This document shows positions 24,367-32,747 of a stretch of DNA of 64,000 nt, piece by piece; position 1 is the first letter of the stretch; each line of letters opens with the position of its first letter. Position numbers and translations under genes: made by a program. A model generated the notes under the pieces. The model made no database searches, had not been told where the DNA came from, and saw only the letters and a program-made list of their open reading frames with translations. This stretch comes from Anaerolineae bacterium (GTDB lineage Bacteria; Chloroflexota; Anaerolineae; Aggregatilineales; Phototrophicaceae). The stretch spans positions 620,001 to 684,000 of the forward strand of contig JAFLCG010000001.1 of assembly GCA_017303635.1 (NCBI GenBank), written 5' to 3'.

Positions 24367-25623
24367 ATGCGTTTCAAAATGTGGCTGACGGTCATCGTAT
24401 TCTCATTGTTTACCAGCGTTGCTCTCGCTCAGGAACCGGTCTCCGCGCCACCGGGTTTTGCCAGTTGGGAAGATGTACTTGCCCAGGCCAATGGACAAAC
24501 AGTGAACTGGTATATGTATGGTGGTTCGGATGCGATCAATGGTTTTGTAGATAATTTTTATGGGCCGCTGCTGGCGGCAGAATATGGCATCACGCTCAAC
24601 CGTGTACCAGTCGCGGATACGGTGGATGCGGTGAATCAGGTGTTGAGCGAAGCCGAAGCCGGGGTGGCTGAGAGCGCCGGGGCGGTCGATATGATCTGGA
24701 TCAATGGAGAAAATTTCTACACCCTGCGCCAGGCCAACCTGCTGTATGGCCCCTGGGCACAAACGATTCCGAACAGCATCCTGGTGGACTGGGAGAATCC
24801 GGCGATTAACCTGGATTTTGGTCGCCCGGTGGATGGTTACGAAAGTCCGTGGTCGAGTGCCCAGTTTCATTTTATCTATGATTCGGCGCGTATTGCCGAG
24901 GAAGATCTCCCGCGCAATTTTGCTGAATTAACTGCTTGGATTCAGGCTAATCCAGGGCGCTTCACCTATATCGCGCCGGGACCGGGTGGATACATGGGCA
25001 CGCGCTTTGTCAAGCAAATCTTCTTTGAAATCAGTGGTGGACATGATCAATGGTTAGGTGATTTCAACTCGGTGCTCTATGAAGAATGGGCACCACAGGT
25101 TTGGAATATGCTGAATGAATGGACACCGAATCTTTGGCGGCAGGGAGAAACTTATCCTGCCAATGAAAATGAATTGCGTGATCTATTCGCCAATGGGGAA
25201 GTTGATTTTGCCTTCACCCAGGACATCTCCGGGGCCAGTGTCTACATCAACGATGGTCGCTTGCCGGAAACTGCCCGTGCTTTTGCGTTCACTGACAATA
25301 TGATCGGTGATTTCAACTACGTTGCGATCCCCTTCAACGCTGCGCACAAAGCCGCTGCGCTGGTGCTGGCTAACCTGATTTTGCGTCCTGATTTACAGGC
25401 AGCCCACGTATTGCCAGAAAATGGTTTCGGGCTGGGCTTTGGCATCGATGTCAGCCGAGTTACTGAAGAGCCAGACCGCCTCGTACTCGAAGCAGCCGCT
25501 GCGAATCTCGGTATCGGAGCTGCCGATCCGGCAGAACTGGCGGCAGCACTCGTTTCGGATCTAGCGGCGGAATATCAGACGCGGGTCGAAGCCGACTGGG
25601 AAGCCAATGTCCTCCGCCAATAG
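24367..25623 (+). CDS. ABC transporter substrate-binding protein, YnjB-like
   Basis: The 418-residue protein starts at ATG 24367 (GAGGAG upstream) with a Sec signal peptide MRFKMWLTVIVFSLFTSVALA cut after AQE-type sequence, so it is exported. The mature part has YnjB-family segments: NWYMYGGSDAINGFVDN, VDMIWINGENFYTLRQANLL, and ESPWSSAQFHFIYD. There is no lipobox Cys at the cleavage site. It binds the solute for the two permeases and the ATPase that follow. The ligand of YnjB-type proteins is not known to me. The gene overlaps the first permease by 17 bp. Confidence 0.8.
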   Translation: MRFKMWLTVIVFSLFTSVALAQEPVSAPPGFASWEDVLAQANGQTVNWYMYGGSDAINGFVDNFYGPLLAAEYGITLNRVPVADTVDAVNQVLSEAEAGVAESAGAVDMIWINGENFYTLRQANLLYGPWAQTIPNSILVDWENPAINLDFGRPVDGYESPWSSAQFHFIYDSARIAEEDLPRNFAELTAWIQANPGRFTYIAPGPGGYMGTRFVKQIFFEISGGHDQWLGDFNSVLYEEWAPQVWNMLNEWTPNLWRQGETYPANENELRDLFANGEVDFAFTQDISGASVYINDGRLPETARAFAFTDNMIGDFNYVAIPFNAAHKAAALVLANLILRPDLQAAHVLPENGFGLGFGIDVSRVTEEPDRLVLEAAAANLGIGAADPAELAAALVSDLAAEYQTRVEADWEANVLRQ

Positions 25624-26494
25624 GGTTTCGGGGCGGCAGCTCTTATTGCTGCTGGCTCCGGCGCTGACGCTTGTCCTCCTCCTCTTTGGAGGAGGCTTTG
25701 CTTACAGCGTATTGCAGAGTCTGGGTTGGCAGCCGCTTATCGGCAAAACGACCTTAAGTCTTGCTGCTTATCATAACCTACTCTTTTCGCCGGCCTATCA
25801 GGAGGTATTCTGGTCCGGGCTGGGATTTTCGCTGTGGGTGAGCCTGGCGAGTACCGTGATTTCTGCTGTCCTCGCTGTGCTGATCGCCTTGCTCATCCAT
25901 CAGGCGGCACAGCGCAGCCGTTTCTGGCCATTCGTGCTGCAATTCAATCTCCCGGTGCCTCATTTGGTCGCCGCTATTGGCATCTTGTTCTTACTCGGTC
26001 AAAGTGGTCTGGTTTCTCGAGCTACGGCAGCGCTTGGGATCACGTCTATACCGGCGGACTTTCTGGTATTGGTTCGGGATACCAACGGAATTGGTATCAT
26101 CCTCGCGTATGTCTGGAAAGAAATGCCCTTTATTGGAATAATCGTCTTTGGTGTCTTAAAGTCACTGAATGAGTCGGTAGTGCAGGCAGCGCAAAACCTC
26201 GGTGCGAACGCCTGGCAGCGTTTTCGTTACATCGTCCTCCCTTTGATTGCGCCGTCTGTGGTGTCCTCGTCTTTGGTCGTGTTTGCCTTTACCTTTGGTG
26301 CATATGAGATTCCCGCGCTGCTCGGCGTCCGTTATCCGCGTGTGCTTCCGGTTACAGCACTCTTTCTATTTAATGATGCTGACCTGAACTCGCGGGCTGA
26401 GGCGATGGCATTGAGCGTCATTATTACACTGGTGACATCGCTCGTGATTGGAGGGTATCTATGGCTGCGCGGCCTCGCCCAACGACTTGGTTAA
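25607..26494 (+). CDS. ABC transporter permease, YnjC-like (N-terminal half)
   Basis: The 295-residue permease has about six membrane segments and the BPD_transp motif region ESVVQAAQNLGANAWQRFRY (EAA loop) at about residues 190-215, which docks the ATPase. It overlaps the binding-protein gene and the second permease gene, indicating one operon. In E. coli YnjC the two permease halves are one long polypeptide; here they are separate genes, the arrangement usual for molybdate/iron/thiamine-type importers. Confidence 0.8.
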   Translation: MSSANRVSGRQLLLLLAPALTLVLLLFGGGFAYSVLQSLGWQPLIGKTTLSLAAYHNLLFSPAYQEVFWSGLGFSLWVSLASTVISAVLAVLIALLIHQAAQRSRFWPFVLQFNLPVPHLVAAIGILFLLGQSGLVSRATAALGITSIPADFLVLVRDTNGIGIILAYVWKEMPFIGIIVFGVLKSLNESVVQAAQNLGANAWQRFRYIVLPLIAPSVVSSSLVVFAFTFGAYEIPALLGVRYPRVLPVTALFLFNDADLNSRAEAMALSVIITLVTSLVIGGYLWLRGLAQRLG

Positions 26495-27276
26495 GTCTGC
26501 TGGTTTTGACCACCGTCACCATTTTTCTGACACTACCGTTGATCGCTTTCTTGTTGAATGCTTTTGCCCGCAGTTGGTTCTATCCCCAATTGATCCCCCA
26601 AAACTGGACGCTGGAGGCATGGGTGCGTGCCTTCAGCCCGCAATCCGATGTGCTGCAAGCCCTGGGGAACAGTATTCTGATCGCCGGGGTGGTCACCCCG
26701 ACAGCGCTCCTCATCGGGTTGCCCGCCGGACGTGCGCTGGGCCTGTATACATTTCGCGGGCAGCGCCTGATTGAATTCCTGTTACTGTTGCCCGCGATTG
26801 TGCCGCCGCTGGCTGTGAGCATGGGACTAACAGTCAATTTTCTACGCTGGGGGTTGGCAGGTAACTGGATAGGTGTGAGCCTGGCCCATCTCGTCCCGGT
26901 ATTGCCCTACACAATCCTCATTTTTTCTGGCATGTTCAACCAGTACAGCCTCGAACATGAACAGCAGGCGCGGGCGCTCGGTGCGAAGCCTTGGTCAGTG
27001 GTCTGCTACGTCACCCTTCCTCTGATTAAGCCGGGGATCATTATTGCCGGATTATTTGCGTTTCTTATTTCATGGAGTCAGTACTTGCTCACGCTGCTGA
27101 TTGGTTCCGGTCGGGTAGTTACTTTACCTATTCTCCTGTTTTCAAGTGCGGCGGGTGGGAATAATATGACGATTGCGGCCCAGGCCCTGTTGTTCACAGC
27201 TCCGGCCCTGCTTCTGCTATTAGTGACCAGTCGCCTTTTATCGGCCAATACCGTTTCCGGGCTTGGACGATTATGA
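26461..27276 (+). CDS. ABC transporter permease, YnjC-like (C-terminal half)
   Basis: The 271-residue permease has about six membrane segments. Its EAA loop HEQQARALGAKPWSVVCYVT lies at about 160-180, followed by LPLIKPGIII. It should pair with the preceding permease to form the channel. The start at 26461 lies 34 bp inside the preceding gene and the end overlaps the ATPase gene by 4 bp. Confidence 0.8.
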   Translation: MAARPRPTTWLSLLVLTTVTIFLTLPLIAFLLNAFARSWFYPQLIPQNWTLEAWVRAFSPQSDVLQALGNSILIAGVVTPTALLIGLPAGRALGLYTFRGQRLIEFLLLLPAIVPPLAVSMGLTVNFLRWGLAGNWIGVSLAHLVPVLPYTILIFSGMFNQYSLEHEQQARALGAKPWSVVCYVTLPLIKPGIIIAGLFAFLISWSQYLLTLLIGSGRVVTLPILLFSSAAGGNNMTIAAQALLFTAPALLLLLVTSRLLSANTVSGLGRL

Positions 27277-28316
27277 CGCAGGTTGAACTCAGCAAGATCT
27301 CCATGTGGTATCACAACGAGGGTCAGCCTGCCCTTGACCGGGTATCGCTTACGATCCCGTCAGGATCCATCATTGCGCTGCTCGGCATGTCCGGTTCTGG
27401 GAAAACGACCCTGCTCAAAATCATCGCTGGTTTGATCGAACCCTCATCGGGTGAGATCTGTTTTGATGGGGTCAGTGTGAAACATCTCCCCACCGAACAG
27501 CGGGGTGCGGTCATGGTATTTCAAAATCACCTCCTTTTTCCTCATATGACGGTAGAGCAGAACATTGGCTTTGGGTTGAAGATGCGGGGCGTTCCACGCG
27601 CTACCATCGCTGACCGGGTTGCTGCCATGCTCGAATTGATCCAGCTTCCGGCATTGGGTCATCGTAAGCCTGCCCAGTTATCTGGAGGGCAGCAGCAACG
27701 TGTTGCGCTGGCACGTGCGCTCATCGTTGAACCCCGTCTGCTGCTCCTGGATGAACCCTTGAGCAATCTCGATGCTAATCTACGTGAGGAAATGCGTGAA
27801 CTTATTCTGCGTGTTCAGCGGCACTTTGGGATTACCACGCTCATCGTCACGCATGACCAGCAGGATGCCGTCTTATTGGCGGATTACATTGCCCTCATTC
27901 AGACTGGACAGTTGCAGCAATTTGGAACACCCGACGCGTTATTTTATCGTCCCATCAACGAGCAGGTTGCGCGGTTTCTTGGCGGGGTTAACTTCCTGCC
28001 TGGGGAACTGAGCCAGCAGACGATACGGACAGCCATTGGCACTTTTTGTAGTCCGATCAATACTCCTTCCGGGGAAGTCATGCTGACGATTCGCCCCGAA
28101 CACATTCAGTTCTGCGAACCTGACCAAGCAGCTAACTCGGTCAGCGGTATCATTGAACGCTGCCAGTTCATTGGGACTTTTTACCGGCATACTGTTCGGG
28201 TTGACCGTCTCAATACGCCACTCATCGTCCAAAGCAACAGCCCGTTGCTTGCTGGCACGATGGTTACGGTCTGTTTGCCACCCGAACATATCTGGCTTTT
28301 TGAGGCAGGTTCATAG
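27273..28316 (+). CDS. ABC transporter ATP-binding protein, YnjD-like with TOBE-like tail
   Basis: The 347-residue ATPase has Walker A GMSGSGKTT, Q-loop MVFQNHLLF, signature LSGGQQQRVALARAL, Walker B LLLLDEPLSNLD and the switch His in IVTHDQQDA. About 100 residues after the ATPase core form a TOBE-like regulatory domain (ending PPEHIWLFE). E. coli YnjD is shorter, so this member resembles the spermidine/iron/molybdate importer subgroup. It energises the two permeases upstream. The operon ends here; no clear terminator hairpin was found in the next 200 bases. Confidence 0.85.
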   Translation: MTQVELSKISMWYHNEGQPALDRVSLTIPSGSIIALLGMSGSGKTTLLKIIAGLIEPSSGEICFDGVSVKHLPTEQRGAVMVFQNHLLFPHMTVEQNIGFGLKMRGVPRATIADRVAAMLELIQLPALGHRKPAQLSGGQQQRVALARALIVEPRLLLLDEPLSNLDANLREEMRELILRVQRHFGITTLIVTHDQQDAVLLADYIALIQTGQLQQFGTPDALFYRPINEQVARFLGGVNFLPGELSQQTIRTAIGTFCSPINTPSGEVMLTIRPEHIQFCEPDQAANSVSGIIERCQFIGTFYRHTVRVDRLNTPLIVQSNSPLLAGTMVTVCLPPEHIWLFEAGS

Positions 28317-28520
28317 CCAGATGAGATTGAAATCACACTCAAGAAATATTCCGAGTCCATTAGCCTGTACTGAGGCAAAGTGTCCGGACCACAACTGGCT
28401 GTACCTAATCCTGTGTGGTGAAAAACCCCCGTCTAACACCGACAATGCCTCAACTAGAAGGGAAGATCGTGCTATGCTGCTCTCCTGTTATTCGCTCTCC
28501 GAGACGTGACCCCTAGACTG

Positions 28521-28610
28521 ATGGTCTTTCACTTTCTACTGTGCCTTACCACGCTCATCGTTGACCTGTTTGCGTGTAGTAGCAACAAACCCTATCTTGA
28601 AGCGCTATAA
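28521..28610 (+). pseudogene. Possible N-terminal remnant of an integrase-core transposase
   Basis: A 29-codon frame begins MVFHFLLCLTTLIVDLFAC and ends after NKPYLEAL. It resembles the hydrophobic N-terminus of the transposase type that follows at 28647 (MFWHFIYLVVHLLWDSL). It may be the stump of another copy. The rest of 28317-28646 holds nothing I recognise. Confidence 0.25.
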
Positions 28611-28646
28611 TCTGACAATTATCCGTTTCGAGCAAACGATTCATCG

Positions 28647-29738
28647 ATGTTCTGGCATTTCATCTATCTGGTTGTGCATCTACTCTGGGACAGTCTGCGC
28701 TTCAGTCGGCTTGCACCAGATGACAAAACCATTGAACTCCTGCTGCTGCGCCAGTAGCTACTGATCGTGCGGCGTCATCAGAAACGCGGACCGACCGTCA
28801 CCCGCCCGGAAAAGTTGCTGCTGTTGATCCTGATGGAGCAGTTCCGACCAATTGTCGAGCTGCCGAAAGCCCAACTGGAGCAGTTGATTCCGGTCTTCAA
28901 ACCCGATACGCTGCTCCGGTGGCATCGCGAGCTGGTCAAACATAAGTGGACTTTCAAACACGAATCGAAGCGCGTCGGGCGACCACCCATCGAACCGCAG
29001 GTTGTCCAGTTGGTGCTCCAACTCGCCCGTGAGAATCGGTGGGGTGATGACCGCATCACCGGAGAACTGAAGAAGCTCGGTTACCGAATCAGCCATGAAA
29101 CGGTCCGGCAGATCTTGCGCCGCCACAGCATACCGCTCGTTCCCCAGCAACAATCCACCTCAACATGGCGCACCTTCGTCAACCACTACAAGGACACCTT
29201 ATTAGCGTGCGACTTCTTCACGGTCGAGACCATTCGCTTGCAAACGGTCTATGTCTTCTTTTTCATCGAAGTCGGAACTCGTCGGGTTCATCTTGCCGGT
29301 TTTACAGCGCATCCGACCCAAGCATGGGTGTCGCAGCAAGCACGCCAGATCGTATGGAACCTGCAAACGCAGCAGACGACGTTTACCCACGTGATCCGTG
29401 ACAACGATGGCAAATACGGCGCTGTCTTTGATGCTGTCTTCGCCTCCGAAGGCATTGAAACAGTCCATACACCTCTACGAGCGCCGCGGGCGAATGCGTA
29501 TGCTGAACGCTGGGTGCGCTCCGTGCGCGAGGAATGTCTCGACCGGCTGATCATTTTGAATACGGCGCATTTGAAGTATGTGCTGCACGAGTATGAAGGC
29601 TTCTTCAACACGGCACGACCGCATCAGGGTATTGGGCAGAAGATCCCCGATCCACCCCCACAAGATTCAACCAGCGGAACGGTCAAACGCCGCGATTTGC
29701 TCGGCGGTGTACTCCATGACTACTACCGAGCCGCTTGA
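28647..29738 (+). pseudogene. DDE integrase-core transposase interrupted by an amber codon
   Basis: The full gene would encode about 363 residues from ATG 28647. The first 36 codons end at TAG (28755-28757) in the context LLLLRQ-stop-LLIVRRHQK, where the family has LLRQQL, so one CAG-to-TAG change explains it. From there the frame is open to 29738. An HTH lies at about residues 105-150 (GRPPIEPQVVQLVLQLARE, HETVRQIL). The rve DDE core follows, with acidic residues in LLACDFFTVET, HVIRDNDGKYG and YAERWVRSVREEC. It is of the Chloroflexi/actinobacterial IS-integrase type. No flanking inverted repeats were identified. It is probably inactive unless the amber codon is suppressed or a downstream GTG/ATG start suffices. 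Confidence 0.75.
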
Positions 29739-29779
29739 CTCACGGGAAACATCGCGCGGATAGAGTTTTTTGCTATTAC

Positions 29780-30756
29780 AACGTGAGTTTTGGATAAGGA
29801 GGGACAGGCTTTGCTGGAAGCGGTAAGCTTCATGGTGACCAAACCAACAGCAAAGCGAGTCCCCAAATGAGTTTACTCGAGTTGTTCTGTGACATCGATG
29901 ATTTCTGGCAACGGTTTGAACCCCAATGGCAGCAAGGGCTGCTGGAGAGCAGGCAGCAACGGCAGCGCCAAGGACGGATGAGCATGAGCGAGCTGATGAC
30001 GCTGGTGGTGCATTTCCACCAGAAGCGCTTCCGGGACTTCAAGACTTACTACACCGAGTATGTACAGGTGTATCTGCGGCGAGAATTTCCGGCGCTGGTG
30101 AGTTACTCGCGTTTCGTGCAATGGATGCCGCGGATCCTGGTGGCATTGTGTGCCTATCTGCGTCACTGTTATGGCACGTGTACCGGGCTGTCGTTCGTAG
30201 ACTCCAGCGCCTTGGCAGTCTGCCACAACCGCCGCATCCATCAGCATCGGGTCTTTGCCGGGATCGCCATGCGCGGACACACCTCGGTCGACTGGTTTTT
30301 CGGCTTCAAACTGCACCTGGTGATTAATGATCGCGGGGAAATCCTGAGTTGCTGCGTCACGCCGGGCAACGTCGATGAGCGCCGTCCTGTTCCCAAGCTG
30401 GCGCAGCGCTTGTTTGGCAAGCTGTTTGGTGACAAGGGCTATCTCTCCCGTCCACTCGCCCACCAACTGATGGAGGACTACGCCGTTCAACTCATCACCA
30501 AACTGCGCGCCAATATGTCGCCTCAACTGATGGATGAATTTGATCAGTTCTGCCTGCGCAAACGCGCCATTCTGGAAAGCGTGTATGACCAACTCAAGAA
30601 CATTTCCCAGATCGAGCATTCCCGTCATCGCAGCCTGACTGGGCTGATGGTCAACCTTCTTGCTGGATTGCTTGCCTATTGCCACCAACCCAAGAAGCCG
30701 TCCTTGAACTTGCAGTTCTTGTCCGCTCTCGTTCCGGCTTAACCAAAACTCACGTT
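29780..30756 (+). mobile_element. IS982-family insertion sequence
   Basis: The left end AACGTGAGTTTTGGATAAG (29780-29798) and right end CTTAACCAAAACTCACGTT (30738-30756) are inverted repeats matching at 18 of 19 positions. The 5-bp sequence ATTAC stands on both sides (29775-29779 and 30757-30761), a target-site duplication. The 977-bp element holds one intact transposase gene. The clean duplication and intact gene suggest a recent insertion between the broken integrase gene and the sugar operon. Confidence 0.9.
29867..30742 (+). CDS. IS982-family transposase
   Basis: The 291-residue DDE transposase has SELMTLVVHFHQKRFRDFK near the N-terminus and acidic residues in FVDSSALAVC, the GFKLHLV segment, LFGDKGYLS, and the C-terminal RAILESVYDQLKNISQIEHS region typical of IS982. 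Full length for the family and no frame disruption, so it is probably active. ATG 29867 lies 87 bases inside the left inverted repeat. On the opposite strand a long frame of 271 codons is only a shadow. Confidence 0.9.
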   Translation: MSLLELFCDIDDFWQRFEPQWQQGLLESRQQRQRQGRMSMSELMTLVVHFHQKRFRDFKTYYTEYVQVYLRREFPALVSYSRFVQWMPRILVALCAYLRHCYGTCTGLSFVDSSALAVCHNRRIHQHRVFAGIAMRGHTSVDWFFGFKLHLVINDRGEILSCCVTPGNVDERRPVPKLAQRLFGKLFGDKGYLSRPLAHQLMEDYAVQLITKLRANMSPQLMDEFDQFCLRKRAILESVYDQLKNISQIEHSRHRSLTGLMVNLLAGLLAYCHQPKKPSLNLQFLSALVPA

Positions 30757-30887
30757 ATTACAGGCTCGCCTCCGCTGATAACCACGCCATTGATCAATTC
30801 TCGGCGCTAATCCAGAAAACGCCAGAGGGTATGAAGTATTACAGGGCGGAACCACATGCCTTGCGCCTCTGCCGGGCAGGGATGCGC

Positions 30888-31601
30888 CTAACGCTCGAAT
30901 GAGATCACATGAAAGGAGTCGGTATAGCGTGGTGAGCCGGGCGGTGATTCGGGATCGACATAGGATCGCATCCGTACTGCCAGCGCGTTCATATCGTAGA
31001 TCTGGCTCTTGTGTTCGCTCAGTGCCAAAATTTTGGTTTCGACAAACGCCGTCACATCGACTTTAACGGTGGGTGCTGCTGAGCGCACAAGATAGATATG
31101 TTTGACACTGTGCGGTTGCAGTCCTTCGGTTTGGTGGAGTTCCGGGAAATACATTGGGTTGCCCGCTGCAGGAAACACCGCGTCGAGCGTCGCTGCGCCG
31201 ATTGCGCGGTGATCCGCATGATTCACGCTGCGATTTCCGAACCAGTATACGTTCGGATCGTTGGTCACGACAATCTCCGGTGTGTGTAGGCGAATCTGGC
31301 GCACGATGTCTTTACGCAGATCCAAGGTCGGATAAAGTTCGCCATCGGAATAGCGCAGAAAAACTACCGCTTGCACACCGAGCACTGCGGCTGCGCGCCG
31401 TTCCTCAGCTTCGCGGATCAGCGTGAGTTTTTGTGGCGTCATGTCGGGTTCACCACTGCCTTTATCGCCACTGGTTGCCAACACGAACGTAATCTGTGCA
31501 CCTTCATGGGCCCAGCGGGCAAAGGTTGCCCCGCAAAAGAATTCAGGGTCATCTGGATGAGCAAAAACCGCCATCACCCTCAGTGGAACTGTCTTCGTCA
31601 T
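30888..31601 (-). CDS. PIG-L/LmbE family N-deacetylase
   Basis: The 237-residue enzyme has the zinc-binding motif AHPDDPEFF (residues about 15-23) and the downstream NHADHRAIG His pair. This family hydrolyses N-acetyl groups of GlcNAc-containing or mycothiol/bacillithiol-type glycosides. It is the last gene of the long minus-strand operon, overlapping the amidohydrolase gene by 4 bp, and a second PIG-L gene occurs near the front. Together with nagA/nagB this points to deacetylation of an amino-sugar glycoside inside the cell. There is no signal peptide. Confidence 0.85.
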   Translation of the reverse strand: MTKTVPLRVMAVFAHPDDPEFFCGATFARWAHEGAQITFVLATSGDKGSGEPDMTPQKLTLIREAEERRAAAVLGVQAVVFLRYSDGELYPTLDLRKDIVRQIRLHTPEIVVTNDPNVYWFGNRSVNHADHRAIGAATLDAVFPAAGNPMYFPELHQTEGLQPHSVKHIYLVRSAAPTVKVDVTAFVETKILALSEHKSQIYDMNALAVRMRSYVDPESPPGSPRYTDSFHVISFER

Positions 31602-32740
31602 TTGTGTATTCCTTCAGCATCACCGTCGACAGCGGTGTTGTCGCCGCCCGTTGCGCCTGGTTTGCCTGCATCATAGGTATCGTCTACGCTCGGCGGTTGC
31701 AGCAAGATACGCGCCGCATTCGACCAGTAGACTTTTTCGAGAACAGCTTCCGGTAAGTACAGTCCGTAGATTCGCCAGCGCCCCTGCGGTGGGACGGAGT
31801 CTCCGTCCACGCTGTAGGGGAAATCCTCATCATCGGTCTCAAGGAAGCGGTAATGCAGTTGGTAAATGTCTACGGCTGCCGGGTAGTCTGTGCCAAAGAG
31901 AATGCGGTCGGCATAGCGCAGGAAGAAGCGGCGCGCGCTGTATGGCTGCCGCCCCAGTTCAGCCAATCGTGCGCCGATGTCAACGTAGAAGTTTGGACAG
32001 CGATCCAACAGTACGCTCACCCACTGCAGATTTTCGGCATAGCACCCGACGTGCGCGCCGATGAACGTGGTGCGCGTATGCCGCGTTATCAGCCGCGCGA
32101 ACGCTTCGATCAGCGGTGCGAAAGCGGGAAACTCTCCACCGTAGAAGTGCGCTTCGGGATGCGCGCTGAGTTCTTCCCAACGCTCGTTGAAGCTGTCCAG
32201 GGGCTGGAAAAAAGCCACTGGATCGGCAATGTGGATGGTGACAGGTAGGTGTAGTTCGGCGGCGGTCTCCCACAGCGGGACGAGGCGCGGATCATCAATC
32301 GCCACCAGCACGCCATGTTGATCGCGTACGGTCAGCCCAAATGGTTTCCAGATCTTAAGACCTTCTGCGCCCCAGTGCTTCTGTTCGCGCAGACGTGCTG
32401 CCGCCCATTCACCAAAGCGATCTCCGTGAGACGCCCACTGGCTCCAGTTGACACCGCCGAACACATGAAAACGTTCTGGGGCGGCCTGCTTGTATTGATC
32501 GAGATGCCGCTGCAAAATCGCTTCGCCCCATCCCCCATCGAGATCGACGAAACGGCGCACACCAACCGAATCCAGCACATCGAGCAGTTCGCTGAGCGGT
32601 CGCTCATCCCAACCGCCGCCGTAGGGTGCCGCGAGGTGGCTGTGCGCCTCGATGACGGGGAAACGTGGGGATTGGACGGAGGTTTCCCGAGTGACGAGCG
32701 CGGGACGCGGGTGGTATTGCGAAAGCGGTAAATCGTTCAT
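31598..32740 (-). CDS. Amidohydrolase-2 family TIM-barrel hydrolase
   Basis: The 380-residue protein shows the metal-binding IEAHSHLAAP motif near residue 30, VTIHIADPVAF near 170-180, FIGAHVGC near 240, and ILFGTDYPAAVD near 290, the His-His-His-Asp set of amidohydrolase family 2. Members hydrolyse or decarboxylate cyclic and carboxylated substrates; no exact substrate is evident. It overlaps the PIG-L gene by 4 bp and lies eight bases after the glycoside hydrolase gene, in the same operon. Confidence 0.75.
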   Translation of the reverse strand: MNDLPLSQYHPRPALVTRETSVQSPRFPVIEAHSHLAAPYGGGWDERPLSELLDVLDSVGVRRFVDLDGGWGEAILQRHLDQYKQAAPERFHVFGGVNWSQWASHGDRFGEWAAARLREQKHWGAEGLKIWKPFGLTVRDQHGVLVAIDDPRLVPLWETAAELHLPVTIHIADPVAFFQPLDSFNERWEELSAHPEAHFYGGEFPAFAPLIEAFARLITRHTRTTFIGAHVGCYAENLQWVSVLLDRCPNFYVDIGARLAELGRQPYSARRFFLRYADRILFGTDYPAAVDIYQLHYRFLETDDEDFPYSVDGDSVPPQGRWRIYGLYLPEAVLEKVYWSNAARILLQPPSVDDTYDAGKPGATGGDNTAVDGDAEGIHK

Positions 32741-32747
32741 GGATTAC

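Noticed and set aside
29873..30688. A 271-codon minus-strand frame inside the insertion sequence
   Set aside because: Shadow of the IS982 transposase, which has the catalytic motifs on the plus strand.
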